From Hyphomicrobiales bacterium 4NK60-0047b (GTDB lineage Bacteria > Pseudomonadota > Alphaproteobacteria > Rhizobiales > HXMU1428-3): DNA of 64,000 bases. The notes below the pieces were generated by a model. That model was not told the origin of the DNA. It searched no databases and worked only from the letters and a program-made list of their open reading frames with translations. The DNA is taken from positions 1 to 64,000 of the forward strand of contig BAABWY010000006.1 of assembly GCA_040367435.1 (NCBI GenBank), given 5' to 3'. Shown one piece after another: positions 44,842-53,662 of the stretch (position 1 is its first letter; each line of letters begins with the position of its first letter). Both the position numbers and the translations under genes were made by a program.

Positions 44842-45423
44842 ATGTTGAAGGCAGCTAAAAAACTTGGATTAATAATTTTTCTAGTCATGAACTTTCTTTC
44901 CATTAGCATGGCCTGGGCTGAGGGAAACGAGACGTATTTGGATGAGAATGGGGTAACGAACCCTGAAGAGATGTCGATCAAAAGCTACATTTACAAACTA
45001 ACTCCTGCGTTAAGCCGAAACCAACAGTCAGCTTGTGCATGGGGTTATGCGGCGACAATTGCTGGTGAATATAAAACCGCCGTTGATATTTTCCGGCAAT
45101 GCGCGATCTATGGCAATCAAGCTTCAAAAATCTGGATGTCTTATATGTACCAAAACGGTCTTGGAGTAAAAAAAGATCCAGTAAAGTCAACAGACTGGGT
45201 TCGAGAATCAGCTCAAGATGGTTATTCAATTGGAGAGTTTAATTATGGTCTATCTCTCCTGAAGGGCTATGGTGTAAGGCGAAATGTTAAGGCTGGAAAA
45301 TCATTTATTGATAGAGCTGCCAGACAAGGTGACGTTGATGCAGTCATTTTACAAAACTCAAACTACAACCCTGATGTCGTCACTCCGGACGCAGATCAAG
45401 CTGATAAAGCGCCACTGTTTTAA
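44842..45423 (+). CDS. Exported Sel1-repeat protein, second paralogue
   Basis: 193 residues, signal peptide (cleavage near AWA-EG). Same domain layout and identical C-terminal tail as its upstream neighbour, so the pair arose by tandem duplication. It differs mainly in the mature N-terminus and in replacing Lys-rich parts with Arg. The tail ends in an aromatic residue (Phe), as in many proteins handled by outer-membrane assembly, but no barrel is present. Confidence 0.82.
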   Translation: MLKAAKKLGLIIFLVMNFLSISMAWAEGNETYLDENGVTNPEEMSIKSYIYKLTPALSRNQQSACAWGYAATIAGEYKTAVDIFRQCAIYGNQASKIWMSYMYQNGLGVKKDPVKSTDWVRESAQDGYSIGEFNYGLSLLKGYGVRRNVKAGKSFIDRAARQGDVDAVILQNSNYNPDVVTPDADQADKAPLF

Positions 45424-45477
45424 AGCGGTATTTTTTTAAAGAAAATTTTCAATGTTTTTGATGGTCTAAATTGAAAA

Positions 45478-45516
45478 GAATAAACGAGTGATGGCAAAGG
45501 TCTCACTCGTTTATTC
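45478..45516. terminator. Bidirectional terminator between convergent genes
   Basis: Fourteen base-pair perfect stem (GAATAAACGAGTGA / TCACTCGTTTATTC) with an 11-nt loop. It includes the stop codon of the M23 peptidase gene (45511-45513). Confidence 0.75.
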
Positions 45517-46563
45517 TGTAAGTTCTAAGGTAATTTCTTTTTTCCGAATAATTTTAGTTTTACGCATAATAGTAACAACTCCCTCATAAGTTCCAAGAGG
45601 CCAGGTATCCAATCGTCTTCTCTTACCAGTAACAGCTCTATAACGTGCTTTGTTACGTTTTAAAGGGCCAGCAAGGTTTTCAGTTCTAAAGCCACCAGGC
45701 CCGGTGAGAAATAATCGAAGTTGATCCCCTTTTAAAAAATTAGCAACCCTTGCATATATTACTAATTTATCTGAATAACGCGTGAGAGGATCCTGGTCAT
45801 AATAAATTTCTCTCTCTCCAACTTTCAAAACTTGAGAGCTAAATCCAACCTCCATAATGTGAGAAGATTTATATGGGAAAGCACGCAGGGTTTCCTCATC
45901 CCACAAGCTATTGCCCCGAAGTCTGCAAGAATTTTCCGATGTCGGTGAGCCAACTTTAGCGCCGGTAAACGGGTCAACTACAACGCCTTCATGACGAATG
46001 GTAAGATGAACATGAGGCATCCCTGTTCGCCCTGAAAGGCCGACAAGCCCTAAAGTCTCACCTCTTGCTACGGTTTGTCCAGATTGAACAACCAAAGAAC
46101 CTTTTTTCAAATGGCAATATTGACTTGCCCAGCCATTGCCATGGTCAATAACAAGCCCATTGCCGCATTCTTTTCCTCTAACAAGAGCGCGATCAGCATT
46201 GGTTCTGATAAGCCTGTCCGTCACACCATCACGAACCCTCAAAACAGTACCGGGCGCGCTGGCAATCACATCTATACCTTTTTCATAGACCTTAGCATTC
46301 ACCAATCGAAAGTCAGTGCCTTTATGCCCATCATATGTCTGACTACCGCAATGATAGTCTTGAGTTGTTGTTGAAGGATCGATGTCAACATATTGCTGAA
46401 TAATGCATTCCTCATTCGGGATACAATCAATCGGTTTTGAAAATTGAGGAGTATCTGCAAAACTTGGAAAAAGAAATAAAAGCCAAACAAAAAAGCTAAA
46501 TAGGAGAGTAAATGAAAGAGAAAACGGTCTTTTTGAGCAGTTAAAAAAAGCCAGGCTTTGCAT
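45511..46563 (-). CDS. Exported M23-family (LytM) peptidase
   Basis: 350 residues from the ATG at 46563 (GGAG eight bases upstream; ATG at 46575 is an alternative). Signal peptide ends near SFA-DT. The M23 domain has the zinc ligands in GHKGTDFR (H-x-x-x-D) and HVHLTI (H-x-H), so it should be an active peptidoglycan endopeptidase. The C-terminal 120 residues form a beta domain absent from minimal M23 proteins. Divergent from leuB. Confidence 0.88.
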   Translation of the reverse strand: MQSLAFFNCSKRPFSLSFTLLFSFFVWLLFLFPSFADTPQFSKPIDCIPNEECIIQQYVDIDPSTTTQDYHCGSQTYDGHKGTDFRLVNAKVYEKGIDVIASAPGTVLRVRDGVTDRLIRTNADRALVRGKECGNGLVIDHGNGWASQYCHLKKGSLVVQSGQTVARGETLGLVGLSGRTGMPHVHLTIRHEGVVVDPFTGAKVGSPTSENSCRLRGNSLWDEETLRAFPYKSSHIMEVGFSSQVLKVGEREIYYDQDPLTRYSDKLVIYARVANFLKGDQLRLFLTGPGGFRTENLAGPLKRNKARYRAVTGKRRRLDTWPLGTYEGVVTIMRKTKIIRKKEITLELTE

Positions 46564-46715
46564 TACATTCTCCATTTTGGTAGTTGTTTTAACAAGAAGT
46601 GGTGTTCCAATAGCTAAAAAGATAAGAAAATCATACCTACTAAACCTTGAAAAATTCTTGCAGCAGGGCTAAGCAAACACATCAAATAAACACAAAAGAA
46701 TTATGAGACGGTATA

Positions 46716-47825
46716 ATGAGCACATTTGATCTTTTGATCTTGCCTGGTGATGGCATCGGAACCGAAATAATGACCGAAGTTGATCGCATCATTACTTGGT
46801 TTAATAAACAAGGTAACATTACCTTTAATTGCGAACATGACCTTGTAGGCGGTGCCGCCTATGATGCCCATGGATGTGCTATAACAGACGCAGCAATGGA
46901 AAAAGCTCAAAAAGCTGATGCTGTCATCTTCGGAGCAGTTGGTGGCCCGAAATGGGATGACGTACCCTACGAAGCCCGCCCAGAAGCTGGTCTCCTACGT
47001 CTTCGCAAAGACTTAGGTCTTTTTGCAAACCTACGCCCAGCCATTTGCTATCCAGCGCTCGCAGAAAGCTCAAGCTTAAAGACAGAGCTAGTTGAAGGGT
47101 TAGATATTCTCATTGTGCGCGAGTTAACAGGCGGCGTTTATTTTGGTGAGCCAAAAGAAATCACTGATCTTGGCGATGGCCAAAAACGCGCTGTCGATAC
47201 CCAGCTTTATGAAACGTACGAAATTGACCGCATTGCACGCGTTGCATTTGATTTAGCTGGCAAGCGCGGTAGCCTTGTCCACTCAGCAGAAAAACGCAAT
47301 GTTATGAAAACAGGCGTGCTTTGGCATGAAGTGGTGAGCAAGGTTCACCAAGAGTCTTTCTCAGATATTAAATTAGAACATATCTTAGCCGACAATTGCG
47401 CCATGCAGTTGGTGAGAACACCAAAACAGTTTGATGTGATTGTAACAGATAACCTTTTCGGTGATATCTTGTCTGACGTAGCGGCAATGCTAACGGGTTC
47501 ACTTGGCATGTTACCATCAGCCTCATTAGGCGCAGCTGATGAAAACGGCAAAACAAAAGCCATGTACGAACCTGTTCACGGTTCAGCGCCTGATATCGCA
47601 GGTGAAGGCAAAGCCAACCCGATTGCAATGATTGCAAGTTTTGCAATGGCGCTGCGTTATTCATGCAATTTGCCATCAGAAGCTGACATGGTTGATAAAG
47701 CTGTAGCCAATGTGCTTGACCAAGGCCTGCGCACAGCAGACATCATGCAAGATGGCAAACAGCTAATCACAACCAGCGAAATGGGCACAGCAATTTTAAA
47801 TGAATTGGAAGACTTAGTTGCCTAA
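46716..47825 (+). CDS. leuB: 3-isopropylmalate dehydrogenase
   Basis: 369 residues, normal length. It oxidises and decarboxylates 3-isopropylmalate with NAD in leucine synthesis. Signatures: [32 protein letters not shown], and the metal/NAD region [27 protein letters not shown]. It ends before a strong terminator and has its own promoter region after the divergent M23 gene. Confidence 0.97.
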   Translation: MSTFDLLILPGDGIGTEIMTEVDRIITWFNKQGNITFNCEHDLVGGAAYDAHGCAITDAAMEKAQKADAVIFGAVGGPKWDDVPYEARPEAGLLRLRKDLGLFANLRPAICYPALAESSSLKTELVEGLDILIVRELTGGVYFGEPKEITDLGDGQKRAVDTQLYETYEIDRIARVAFDLAGKRGSLVHSAEKRNVMKTGVLWHEVVSKVHQESFSDIKLEHILADNCAMQLVRTPKQFDVIVTDNLFGDILSDVAAMLTGSLGMLPSASLGAADENGKTKAMYEPVHGSAPDIAGEGKANPIAMIASFAMALRYSCNLPSEADMVDKAVANVLDQGLRTADIMQDGKQLITTSEMGTAILNELEDLVA

Positions 47826-47878
47826 GGTGCTTTAGTCGCTTAATTGCGGAGCATGTCTTTCCAATAAGTTAGATAAGT

Positions 47879-47915
47879 AAAAGGGCTCTTTCAAAAATGA
47901 AGAAAGAGCCCTTTT
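47879..47915. terminator. Strong terminator after leuB
   Basis: Fourteen base-pair perfect stem (AAAAGGGCTCTTTC / GAAAGAGCCCTTTT) with a 9-nt loop, followed by CTTTT; effective in both directions. Confidence 0.88.
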
Positions 47916-47971
47916 CTTTTAAAAAAGCATAAGAAGAAGAGGCTCTGCCCCTTTAATAGTTCGGTTGTTGC

Positions 47972-48032
47972 GCCGGTTGCTAGTAGGCAAACTGAAGGCT
48001 TGTTAAAAGAGTGGGCAATTGAAGCACAACTA
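47972..48032 (+). repeat. S hairpin plus a truncated second copy
   Basis: First unit 47972-48000: GCC/GGC outer stem, GTTGC/GCAA inner stem. Second, 48008-48032, keeps only the loop and right half (GTGGGCAATTGAAGCAC). Both precede the L element at 48071. Confidence 0.65.
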
Positions 48033-48070
48033 AAAAGTATAGTCATAAGAGTTAAAGAATCTTGCATTAC

Positions 48071-48188
48071 GAAGAAGGAGTGACGCCACTTCGGCGACAG
48101 GACATGGCGTAGCGCCAGTGTAGCCCGGCGCAAGCGCCGCCCAGCGGAGGGCCCGTTGTGATAACAACGGAGTAGCCCGTGAGTTATA
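48071..48188 (+). repeat. L element upstream of cobM
   Basis: Compact copy without an S hairpin: H1 GACGCC/GGCGAC-like, GGACATG, H2 GGCG/CGCC, block GCCGCCCAGCGGAGGGC (CCGC/GCGG pairing kept despite sequence change), H4 CCGTTGT/ACAACGG and a shortened tail TAGCCCGTGAG. It ends 15 bp before the cobM ATG. Confidence 0.65.
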
Positions 48189-48203
48189 AAAAAAGAGAGA
48201 AAC

Positions 48204-48965
48204 ATGAAAGTTTATTTCATTGGAGCAGGGCCCGGAGCCGCTGACCTATTGACCCTAAGAGCAAAAGCTTTGATAGAGCAATGTCCTGTCATTTTATACG
48301 CAGGCTCATTGGTACCTGTTGAAGTTCTACAATTTGCACCAGATGAAACCCGCAAAATAAACACAGCTCCCTTAAGTCTGGGAGAAATTATCGAAGAATT
48401 GAAACAGGCAGCCAGTGAGGGCAATGATGTAGCAAGGCTCCATTCCGGAGATCCGTCGCTTTACAGTGCAATCGCTGAACAATCTGCGTTACTTCGCGAG
48501 CTGGGCATTGAATATGAAGTGGTCCCCGGTGTTCCAGCCTTTGCAGCAGCAAGCGCGGCTCTAGGGCTTGAGTTGACACTACCTGAAGTGAACCAAACGG
48601 TTATACTTACAAGGACGTCTAAACGTGCCTCGGCCATGCCAGAGAGTGAGAGCTTGAAAATTCTGGGAGCATCAAAAGCTCTGTTAGCTATTCATCTATC
48701 TGCCAAGAATGCAGATCAAATAATCGAAGATCTTGTGCCCAATTACGGTGAAGATTGCCCTGTCTACATAACATGTGACGTTTCATGGCCAACGGAAAAA
48801 TTAGTAAAAACAAAACTCTCCATGTTAAGCGCAACATTAAAAGAGCACGGCATTGAACGAACAGCCATCATTTTTGTTGGTAAAGCTCTAGATCAGGAAT
48901 TGGTGAGAAAAAGCGCGTTATACGATAAAGACCACAACCGCCATCTAAAACCGGCTAGTGAATAG
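48204..48965 (+). CDS. cobM: Precorrin-4 C11-methyltransferase
   Basis: 253 residues of the uroporphyrin/precorrin SAM-methyltransferase fold: start VYFIGAGPGAADLLTLRA, LYAGSLVPVEVL, ARLHSGDPSLYSAI, and VVPGVPAFAAASAALG, all matching CobM/CbiF. It methylates C-11 of the corrin ring in cobalamin synthesis (aerobic route in alphaproteobacteria). No other cob genes are adjacent. It is flanked by L elements on both sides in direct orientation. Confidence 0.95.
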   Translation: MKVYFIGAGPGAADLLTLRAKALIEQCPVILYAGSLVPVEVLQFAPDETRKINTAPLSLGEIIEELKQAASEGNDVARLHSGDPSLYSAIAEQSALLRELGIEYEVVPGVPAFAAASAALGLELTLPEVNQTVILTRTSKRASAMPESESLKILGASKALLAIHLSAKNADQIIEDLVPNYGEDCPVYITCDVSWPTEKLVKTKLSMLSATLKEHGIERTAIIFVGKALDQELVRKSALYDKDHNRHLKPASE

Positions 48966-48993
48966 ATTAACCAAATCAATAAGTGTGTATGAC

Positions 48994-49152
48994 GAAGAAG
49001 GAGCATTGCCCTTTTCGGGTAATGGGACATGGCGAAGGTCAGCGAAGCCCGGCGCCTAGAGCCGCCACTCGGAGGCCCAAGCGCTTCAGAGCTGGGCGGT
49101 TGCGTAGTGGGCAACTGAAGCCCATCAAAAAAGCATAGCCGTGAGAGAAAAC
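48994..49152 (+). repeat. L element after cobM
   Basis: H1 CATTGCCC/GGGTAATG, a four-position paired change from the pabB copies; GGGACATG; GCCGCCACTCGGAGGC; then an S hairpin (49093-49124, TGGGC/GCCCA outer stem) nested between the last block and the tail ATAGCCGTGAGAGAAAAC. It ends 9 bp before the stop codon of the minus-strand gene at 49161. Confidence 0.7.
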
Positions 49153-49160
49153 AAGCTTCC

Positions 49161-49445
49161 TCAACCACCACCTCGGCGAAAGGCTAAGTCAAAATCATCA
49201 ATGAACTTGTTTTGAGCTTCATCAGACATGCCGTCGAATTCAAGAGTTACTTCCATCTGAGGTAAACTCAATAAGCCTGTCACTTGTCTGTCTGGCAGAA
49301 TTGTAAAAGAAATAAAAGCTTCACCGGTCTCTTGAGGTATTTTAAAGCGAGTTGAGTTCTTATCGAAATTTTCATTGGGTACTAAATGGTCTAAACTTCT
49401 AAAAAACTCTGTAGGCTTTGCGCTCATTATTTTTTTTACAGACAT
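49161..49445 (-). CDS. Small cytoplasmic protein, unrecognised
   Basis: 94 residues, no signal or TM. Alternating strands (SFTILPDRQVTGLLSLPQMEVTLEF) then a helix (DEAQNKFIDDFDLAF). No family recognised. Its stop is 9 bp from the end of an L element. Confidence 0.55.
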   Translation of the reverse strand: MSVKKIMSAKPTEFFRSLDHLVPNENFDKNSTRFKIPQETGEAFISFTILPDRQVTGLLSLPQMEVTLEFDGMSDEAQNKFIDDFDLAFRRGGG

Positions 49446-49659
49446 AATAAATTTTCCCGAACAGCATCTTATTTTTTGATAATCACTCTATCATCACTAA
49501 TCAGAAATGATATTTCACAAAATGAATGAATAAAGGCCACATGAAGTATGTAATGCATACATAGCCAAATGAAATTAAAGCAGACAATGAAAAAATAAAA
49601 TAGCCGTTTCAAATCACAAAAGTGAGAAGACGTCTCTATAGTGGGAAAATATAGACTAA
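49446..49659. other. Intergenic between minus-strand genes
   Basis: About 210 bp AT-rich DNA without a gene, hairpin or repeat that I could detect. Confidence 0.35.
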
Positions 49660-50283
49660 TTAATAAAGCTCAAGCTCAATTCGGCGGTTAAGAGCTTCAT
49701 TTTCAGGACTATCATTCGGGGCAATTGGCGATGTATCACCAAGGCCTACCGCACGTAAACGAGCTTTTTTAACACCAGTTTTAATGAACTGGTCCATAAC
49801 AGAACTGGCTCGTAAGCCAGAAAGACGTTGGTTGGTTTCAGGATTGCCTCTTGAATCAGTATGTCCAGAGATAATGACTTTCACGCGGTCGCAATCTTGT
49901 AAGATAACAGAGATATCTTTCACTGTTTCAATACTAATACGAGATAATTTATGCCGTCCTGGCAAAAACTCAATTGGCTGTTCTTTGAGAACAGAAAGAA
50001 CGGCATTCTGACAACTTTTGACAGACTTGAGATCAGAAGGCTCTTCTTTAGCTGCCTCTTTAGTAACAACAGGTTTTGTCTCGCGGTTAACAAGCTTGAG
50101 TTTCTTGGGTTTAATTCCTCTTTCAAACAGGTCTTTACGTTCGTCATCGGTCATATATTCAACAACCGGAGATCCGTTTTCATCAGTAGAGTTAGCGGTG
50201 GTAGTATAACCAAGTAAAAAAACACAAAGAACCCAAAGCCCTAGCACAAGAAATAATCCTCTATGAGTTTGATAGACCGCCAT
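49660..50283 (-). CDS. OmpA-C-domain protein
   Basis: 207 residues from the ATG at 50283. One N-terminal hydrophobic helix serves as signal or anchor, then a basic linker, then an OmpA-like peptidoglycan-binding domain (about 110-205) with ISGHTDSRGNPETNQRLSGLRA and NRRIEL. It should tie the envelope to peptidoglycan. No lipobox seen. Confidence 0.85.
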   Translation of the reverse strand: MAVYQTHRGLFLVLGLWVLCVFLLGYTTTANSTDENGSPVVEYMTDDERKDLFERGIKPKKLKLVNRETKPVVTKEAAKEEPSDLKSVKSCQNAVLSVLKEQPIEFLPGRHKLSRISIETVKDISVILQDCDRVKVIISGHTDSRGNPETNQRLSGLRASSVMDQFIKTGVKKARLRAVGLGDTSPIAPNDSPENEALNRRIELELY

Positions 50284-50409
50284 CTTAAAACCCTCACCCA
50301 ATATCCGCGCAATTCATGTTCTTCTATCCTTACTAAGAATGAAGCGCACTTGTAAAGACTTAGCCCCAAAGCTCCCCAACAAATGCTCGAGCTTGAGGAT
50401 AAAGTCCTA

Positions 50410-50556
50410 GCGCGGTTGCAGGTGGGCAACTGAAGCGCATCAAAAAAGCGCGGTTGCAGGTGGGCAACTGAAGCGCCACTAAAAAACGCGGTTGCTGGTA
50501 GGTATCCCGAAGGAGCAGTAATGCGACGGTTGCTTGTGGGCAAACTGAAGGAGTAC
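50410..50556 (+). repeat. Cluster of four S hairpins
   Basis: Units at 50410-50438 and 50448-50476 are perfect (GCGC/GCGC outer, GTTGC/GCAAC inner). The unit from 50487 is decayed on its right arm, and the one at about 50523-50556 has an extra A in the inner arm. Spacers carry the CTAAAAA tail. They fill the space between the OmpA-domain gene and the S74 gene, both on the minus strand. Confidence 0.8.
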
Positions 50557-50641
50557 TAAAAGAACATGCAATTGAAACTAAATTTTTCCGTTTTTGACCC
50601 ATTGGAGAAGTTTTTCTTATTATAACGTCCACTAGAGCTCA

Positions 50642-52843
50642 CTATTCCGAAAGGAATACCGCTTCCATCATATCATTCTGCCAAGCTTTAAGAGTTGTTG
50701 TACCCTTAAGCCCAAGCTTCTCATAGTTCACAACATAGACCCCGTCACTTGTCATGCGCACGGCGTCCTTGAAGTCGGCCTGTTTGAGAAGGTCTTGTGC
50801 CATCACACCAACGTAGAACACATCATCCCAAATATATCTGTACGAATAAAGCTGCAGTCCGTTTTGAAGTGTGGCAACAGGGCGAATGTCACGCTTCAAT
50901 CGACGATCGGACAAAATCTGCTGCAATCCTTTTTGAAGTTGCTTAACATTCACACATTTGCCACCAATCTTTTGCGTCCCGGTTGGGCAAACACATTGAC
51001 CAGCCCCGTTACGAATGCGCCCATGTGTACAAGATCTTTGTTGCACTACCGGCTTTTTCTTCGGCGATTTTTGTTTAATCGGCTTCTGCCCGCCGATACT
51101 GAGCTGGCCGGGAGCGGGAGTTTTGCTGCGTTTGCATGTTTTTCCATTCCATAAACAGCCAGGGCACCGACAACTTGGTGGCGCATTTCCTATACCCCAA
51201 GTTTTTTTCTTCGGTTTGATTTTAGGCTTAGGGGCTGTGTAACGGCTTACACATTTGCCTTTGACGAGTTTAAACCCTGGGCCACAACCATCATCATGAG
51301 GATTGTTGACTTCATCATTACGCACACATTTACCCTTCACGCGCTCATGAAAGGCTGGACATTTGTTTTTCCATACGATCTTACGGCAGCGCCCCTTTCT
51401 AAAAGACGTTCCCCTCGGACAAACGCACTTGCCTTGACTTCTGCTAGAAATATAAATACGCCCCTTTGTACATTTGCGAGACTTCTTCACCACTGGCTTG
51501 ACTTTTGGCGTAGTTTTCGCGCCAGGGCAACCTGCGGGGAGCGCCCCGCACCGTCTCATCATACTACAGATCGCTTTGCGGCTGCCCTTCAGCTGAAATG
51601 TTGCCCCAAATGGCGACAGCGCAACATGCATAGTGTTGGAGGCCATCATGCGCTCAACTGTCTGGGAGTTTACGGGAAACCCATGGACGACAGAACCAAT
51701 ACCAAATTCTCCATTGGCCACTCCATGATCTGCAACCGCATTGGGCAGTCCTTCACCTTCAGAAAACCAGATGCCAATACGAGGTGCACCATTGTCTTGG
51801 CGTTTTAAAGAAGACTCAATTCCTTGTTGTGCCCGTTCATAAAATTGAGGATAGCTCCCTGATGAAAGCTGACGGATAACAGCACCAAGTCGATAACCCA
51901 ATCCACCTGACATATTATTGTCTTTGCAATAAGTCACGAGTTCCAAGCCGCGTGTACGAACGCGGGCTGTATGAAGAGAGAGCCCTTCACGAGAAACCAT
52001 ACGTTTGCCAGTAAACCAAGACGAGTTGCCGGCTCCCATATCAAGCATTGATAAAGTCGGCTGCTTAACTTTTGATGGGGGTGTAATAAGCGGTTTTGAT
52101 TTTGGGTTCGTAATCTTCTCTTGACTTGCTGGATTTTCGGCAAGACGTTTTACATAGGCCCGGGCAAGGTCTGCGCGAAACCCAGTAGAGTACTTGTTTA
52201 AAAAAGCTTCCCAGCCTTCAATTGTATTCAGTTCTTTGGCACTCTCAAAAGCTTCTTTTTCTGTAATGCTGCTACTTGGTGTATCCGCAATTTTTGCTAC
52301 GCTGCTATTTGCATAAGCCCGGCACGTATCAATAAATTGTTTGATTGCAGGCCGTCCCTTACCCAGCTCAACATTACTCGCGTTATATCCTGGAACGAGA
52401 TATGAAAGTCTTTCTTTTCCTGTTAAGGCCTCCCATAATGCGTCATCATGTTTGAGGTCAACAAGAACGCCAGTAATTCCTTCTTCGGCCAGTGTCCCGA
52501 AAACCTGCCCCTTTATTTCTTTTGAAAATCCACCACCAGAAAAACGCAAACTGACAGCTGTTCCCTCTTTCAATGAACCAATATCAGCTCCAAAAGTGAT
52601 AGATGAAAATTGAGAAGACGTACTTGCTGCCCCATCACAGATTGCTGCGATTTGTGCCGCATCTGTTTCTGGAATGCCATAGACTAGTCGAGCTGTGGCT
52701 CGTCCTTTATTTGAGGGGTCATTACCTTCATTGAACTGCCAAATAAACTCTTCTTGCGAAAGAGCCACTCCTCCTTGAACAGTCATTACTCCTATCAGGC
52801 AAAATAGAAATAACACTGATCGCAGCACAGAAAAGAAAGGCAT
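50642..52843 (-). CDS. Exported Cys-rich protein with S74 intramolecular chaperone domain
   Basis: 733 residues from the ATG at 52843 (AAGGGA upstream), with a signal peptide. The middle (about 440-620) is a run of Cys-rich modules (C-x-x-G-x-I...G-K-C-V-C-P-x-G) like short EGF-type repeats. The C-terminal 75 residues match the Peptidase_S74 chaperone domain (SDRRLKRDIRPV, YVGVMAQDLL), known from phage tail spikes, where it assembles a trimer and then cuts itself off. No other phage genes are near, so this is probably a host surface protein. Confidence 0.8.
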   Translation of the reverse strand: MPFFSVLRSVLFLFCLIGVMTVQGGVALSQEEFIWQFNEGNDPSNKGRATARLVYGIPETDAAQIAAICDGAASTSSQFSSITFGADIGSLKEGTAVSLRFSGGGFSKEIKGQVFGTLAEEGITGVLVDLKHDDALWEALTGKERLSYLVPGYNASNVELGKGRPAIKQFIDTCRAYANSSVAKIADTPSSSITEKEAFESAKELNTIEGWEAFLNKYSTGFRADLARAYVKRLAENPASQEKITNPKSKPLITPPSKVKQPTLSMLDMGAGNSSWFTGKRMVSREGLSLHTARVRTRGLELVTYCKDNNMSGGLGYRLGAVIRQLSSGSYPQFYERAQQGIESSLKRQDNGAPRIGIWFSEGEGLPNAVADHGVANGEFGIGSVVHGFPVNSQTVERMMASNTMHVALSPFGATFQLKGSRKAICSMMRRCGALPAGCPGAKTTPKVKPVVKKSRKCTKGRIYISSRSQGKCVCPRGTSFRKGRCRKIVWKNKCPAFHERVKGKCVRNDEVNNPHDDGCGPGFKLVKGKCVSRYTAPKPKIKPKKKTWGIGNAPPSCRCPGCLWNGKTCKRSKTPAPGQLSIGGQKPIKQKSPKKKPVVQQRSCTHGRIRNGAGQCVCPTGTQKIGGKCVNVKQLQKGLQQILSDRRLKRDIRPVATLQNGLQLYSYRYIWDDVFYVGVMAQDLLKQADFKDAVRMTSDGVYVVNYEKLGLKGTTTLKAWQNDMMEAVFLSE

Positions 52844-52996
52844 AACAAATTTGTCCCTTAAAACTTTGTTTTTCATCAGAAAAGCTTTAGGAGAAACTCT
52901 AAAAGATTAAAACAGGTGACGCAAATTAAAATAATTTAATTGTTTAATCTGGGCGGCAACTAATGGCACATAGCTGAAATATCCAATCTATCCACC

Positions 52997-53185
52997 CGAA
53001 GAAGGAGTTCAGCCCTTTTCTGGCTGAAAGACATGGCACAGCCATAGAGAAGCCCTGCGCTTGGCACAGCATAGCGCGGTTGCCGCGCCGGTTGCAGGTG
53101 GGCAAGTTGAAGGCGCATCAAAAGAGGAGGCAAGCTAAAGCGCCTCTAAAAAGTAATAGCCCATCAGAGATAACTAGAGAGAAAA
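52997..53185 (+). repeat. L element, longest and most divergent copy
   Basis: H1 TTCAGCC/GGCTGAA, then AGACATGGC. The middle carries an S hairpin with GCGCC/GGCGC outer stem (53084-53115). After it comes a further imperfect hairpin (GAGGCAAGC...GCCTC). The tail is altered (TAGCCCATCAGAGATAACTAGAGAGAAAAC). It ends at the stop codon of the DUF934 gene. Confidence 0.6.
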
Positions 53186-53662
53186 CTAACTACGAGTTTC
53201 AAGCTCGTCTTTGTAAGTCCGTTGATAGCCAGTTGTCACAATGCCAGTTGATTTCTTCCAGGTCTCTGCATCAAACTTACCGTCAAAGTCAAAACTATCA
53301 AACCCGCATCTGAGTAAATAAGCAGCTTGATCCACCAGCACATCACCTTTAACGCGTAGTTCTTTCTCAAATCCAAGGTCTTCACGCAAGCCCCGCGCTT
53401 GTGAATAAGCACGCCCATCAGTGAAGGCCGGTAACTCAAGAACAACGATGTCAGCTTTAGCAATCAAGTCGGCATGATCTTGAACTGATACATCATTGGC
53501 AATTAACAAACCAATACGTCCGGAGTGGTTTGAAAGTCTCTCAGCCTTTTCCAACATAACATTCAGCGGAATGATAATATCAGCAGATGATGGAACATCC
53601 GCTTCTTCGTCAAGAATTGTCCAGCTATCTTCGATGATAGCTCCATCTTTAATGATCGGCAT
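53186..53662 (-). CDS. DUF934 protein of the sulfite-reduction operon
   Basis: 158 residues, DUF934 (oxidoreductase-associated; GVLLANDVSV-like and LELPAFTDGRAYSQARGLRE segments). It always travels with cysI in alphaproteobacteria and is thought to support sulfite reduction, exact role unknown. Its start overlaps the end of cysI by 14 bp, so translation is coupled. It is the last gene of the six-gene operon. Confidence 0.9.
   Translation of the reverse strand: MPIIKDGAIIEDSWTILDEEADVPSSADIIIPLNVMLEKAERLSNHSGRIGLLIANDVSVQDHADLIAKADIVVLELPAFTDGRAYSQARGLREDLGFEKELRVKGDVLVDQAAYLLRCGFDSFDFDGKFDAETWKKSTGIVTTGYQRTYKDELETRS

Noticed and set aside
48071-48188. Cobalamin riboswitch before cobM
   Set aside because: None of the B12-box or core motifs of cobalamin riboswitches are present, and the same element occurs next to unrelated genes.
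48071-49152. Integron-like cassette with attC sites around cobM
   Set aside because: The GTTRRRY / RYYYAAC core sites of attC are absent and there is no integron integrase in the window.
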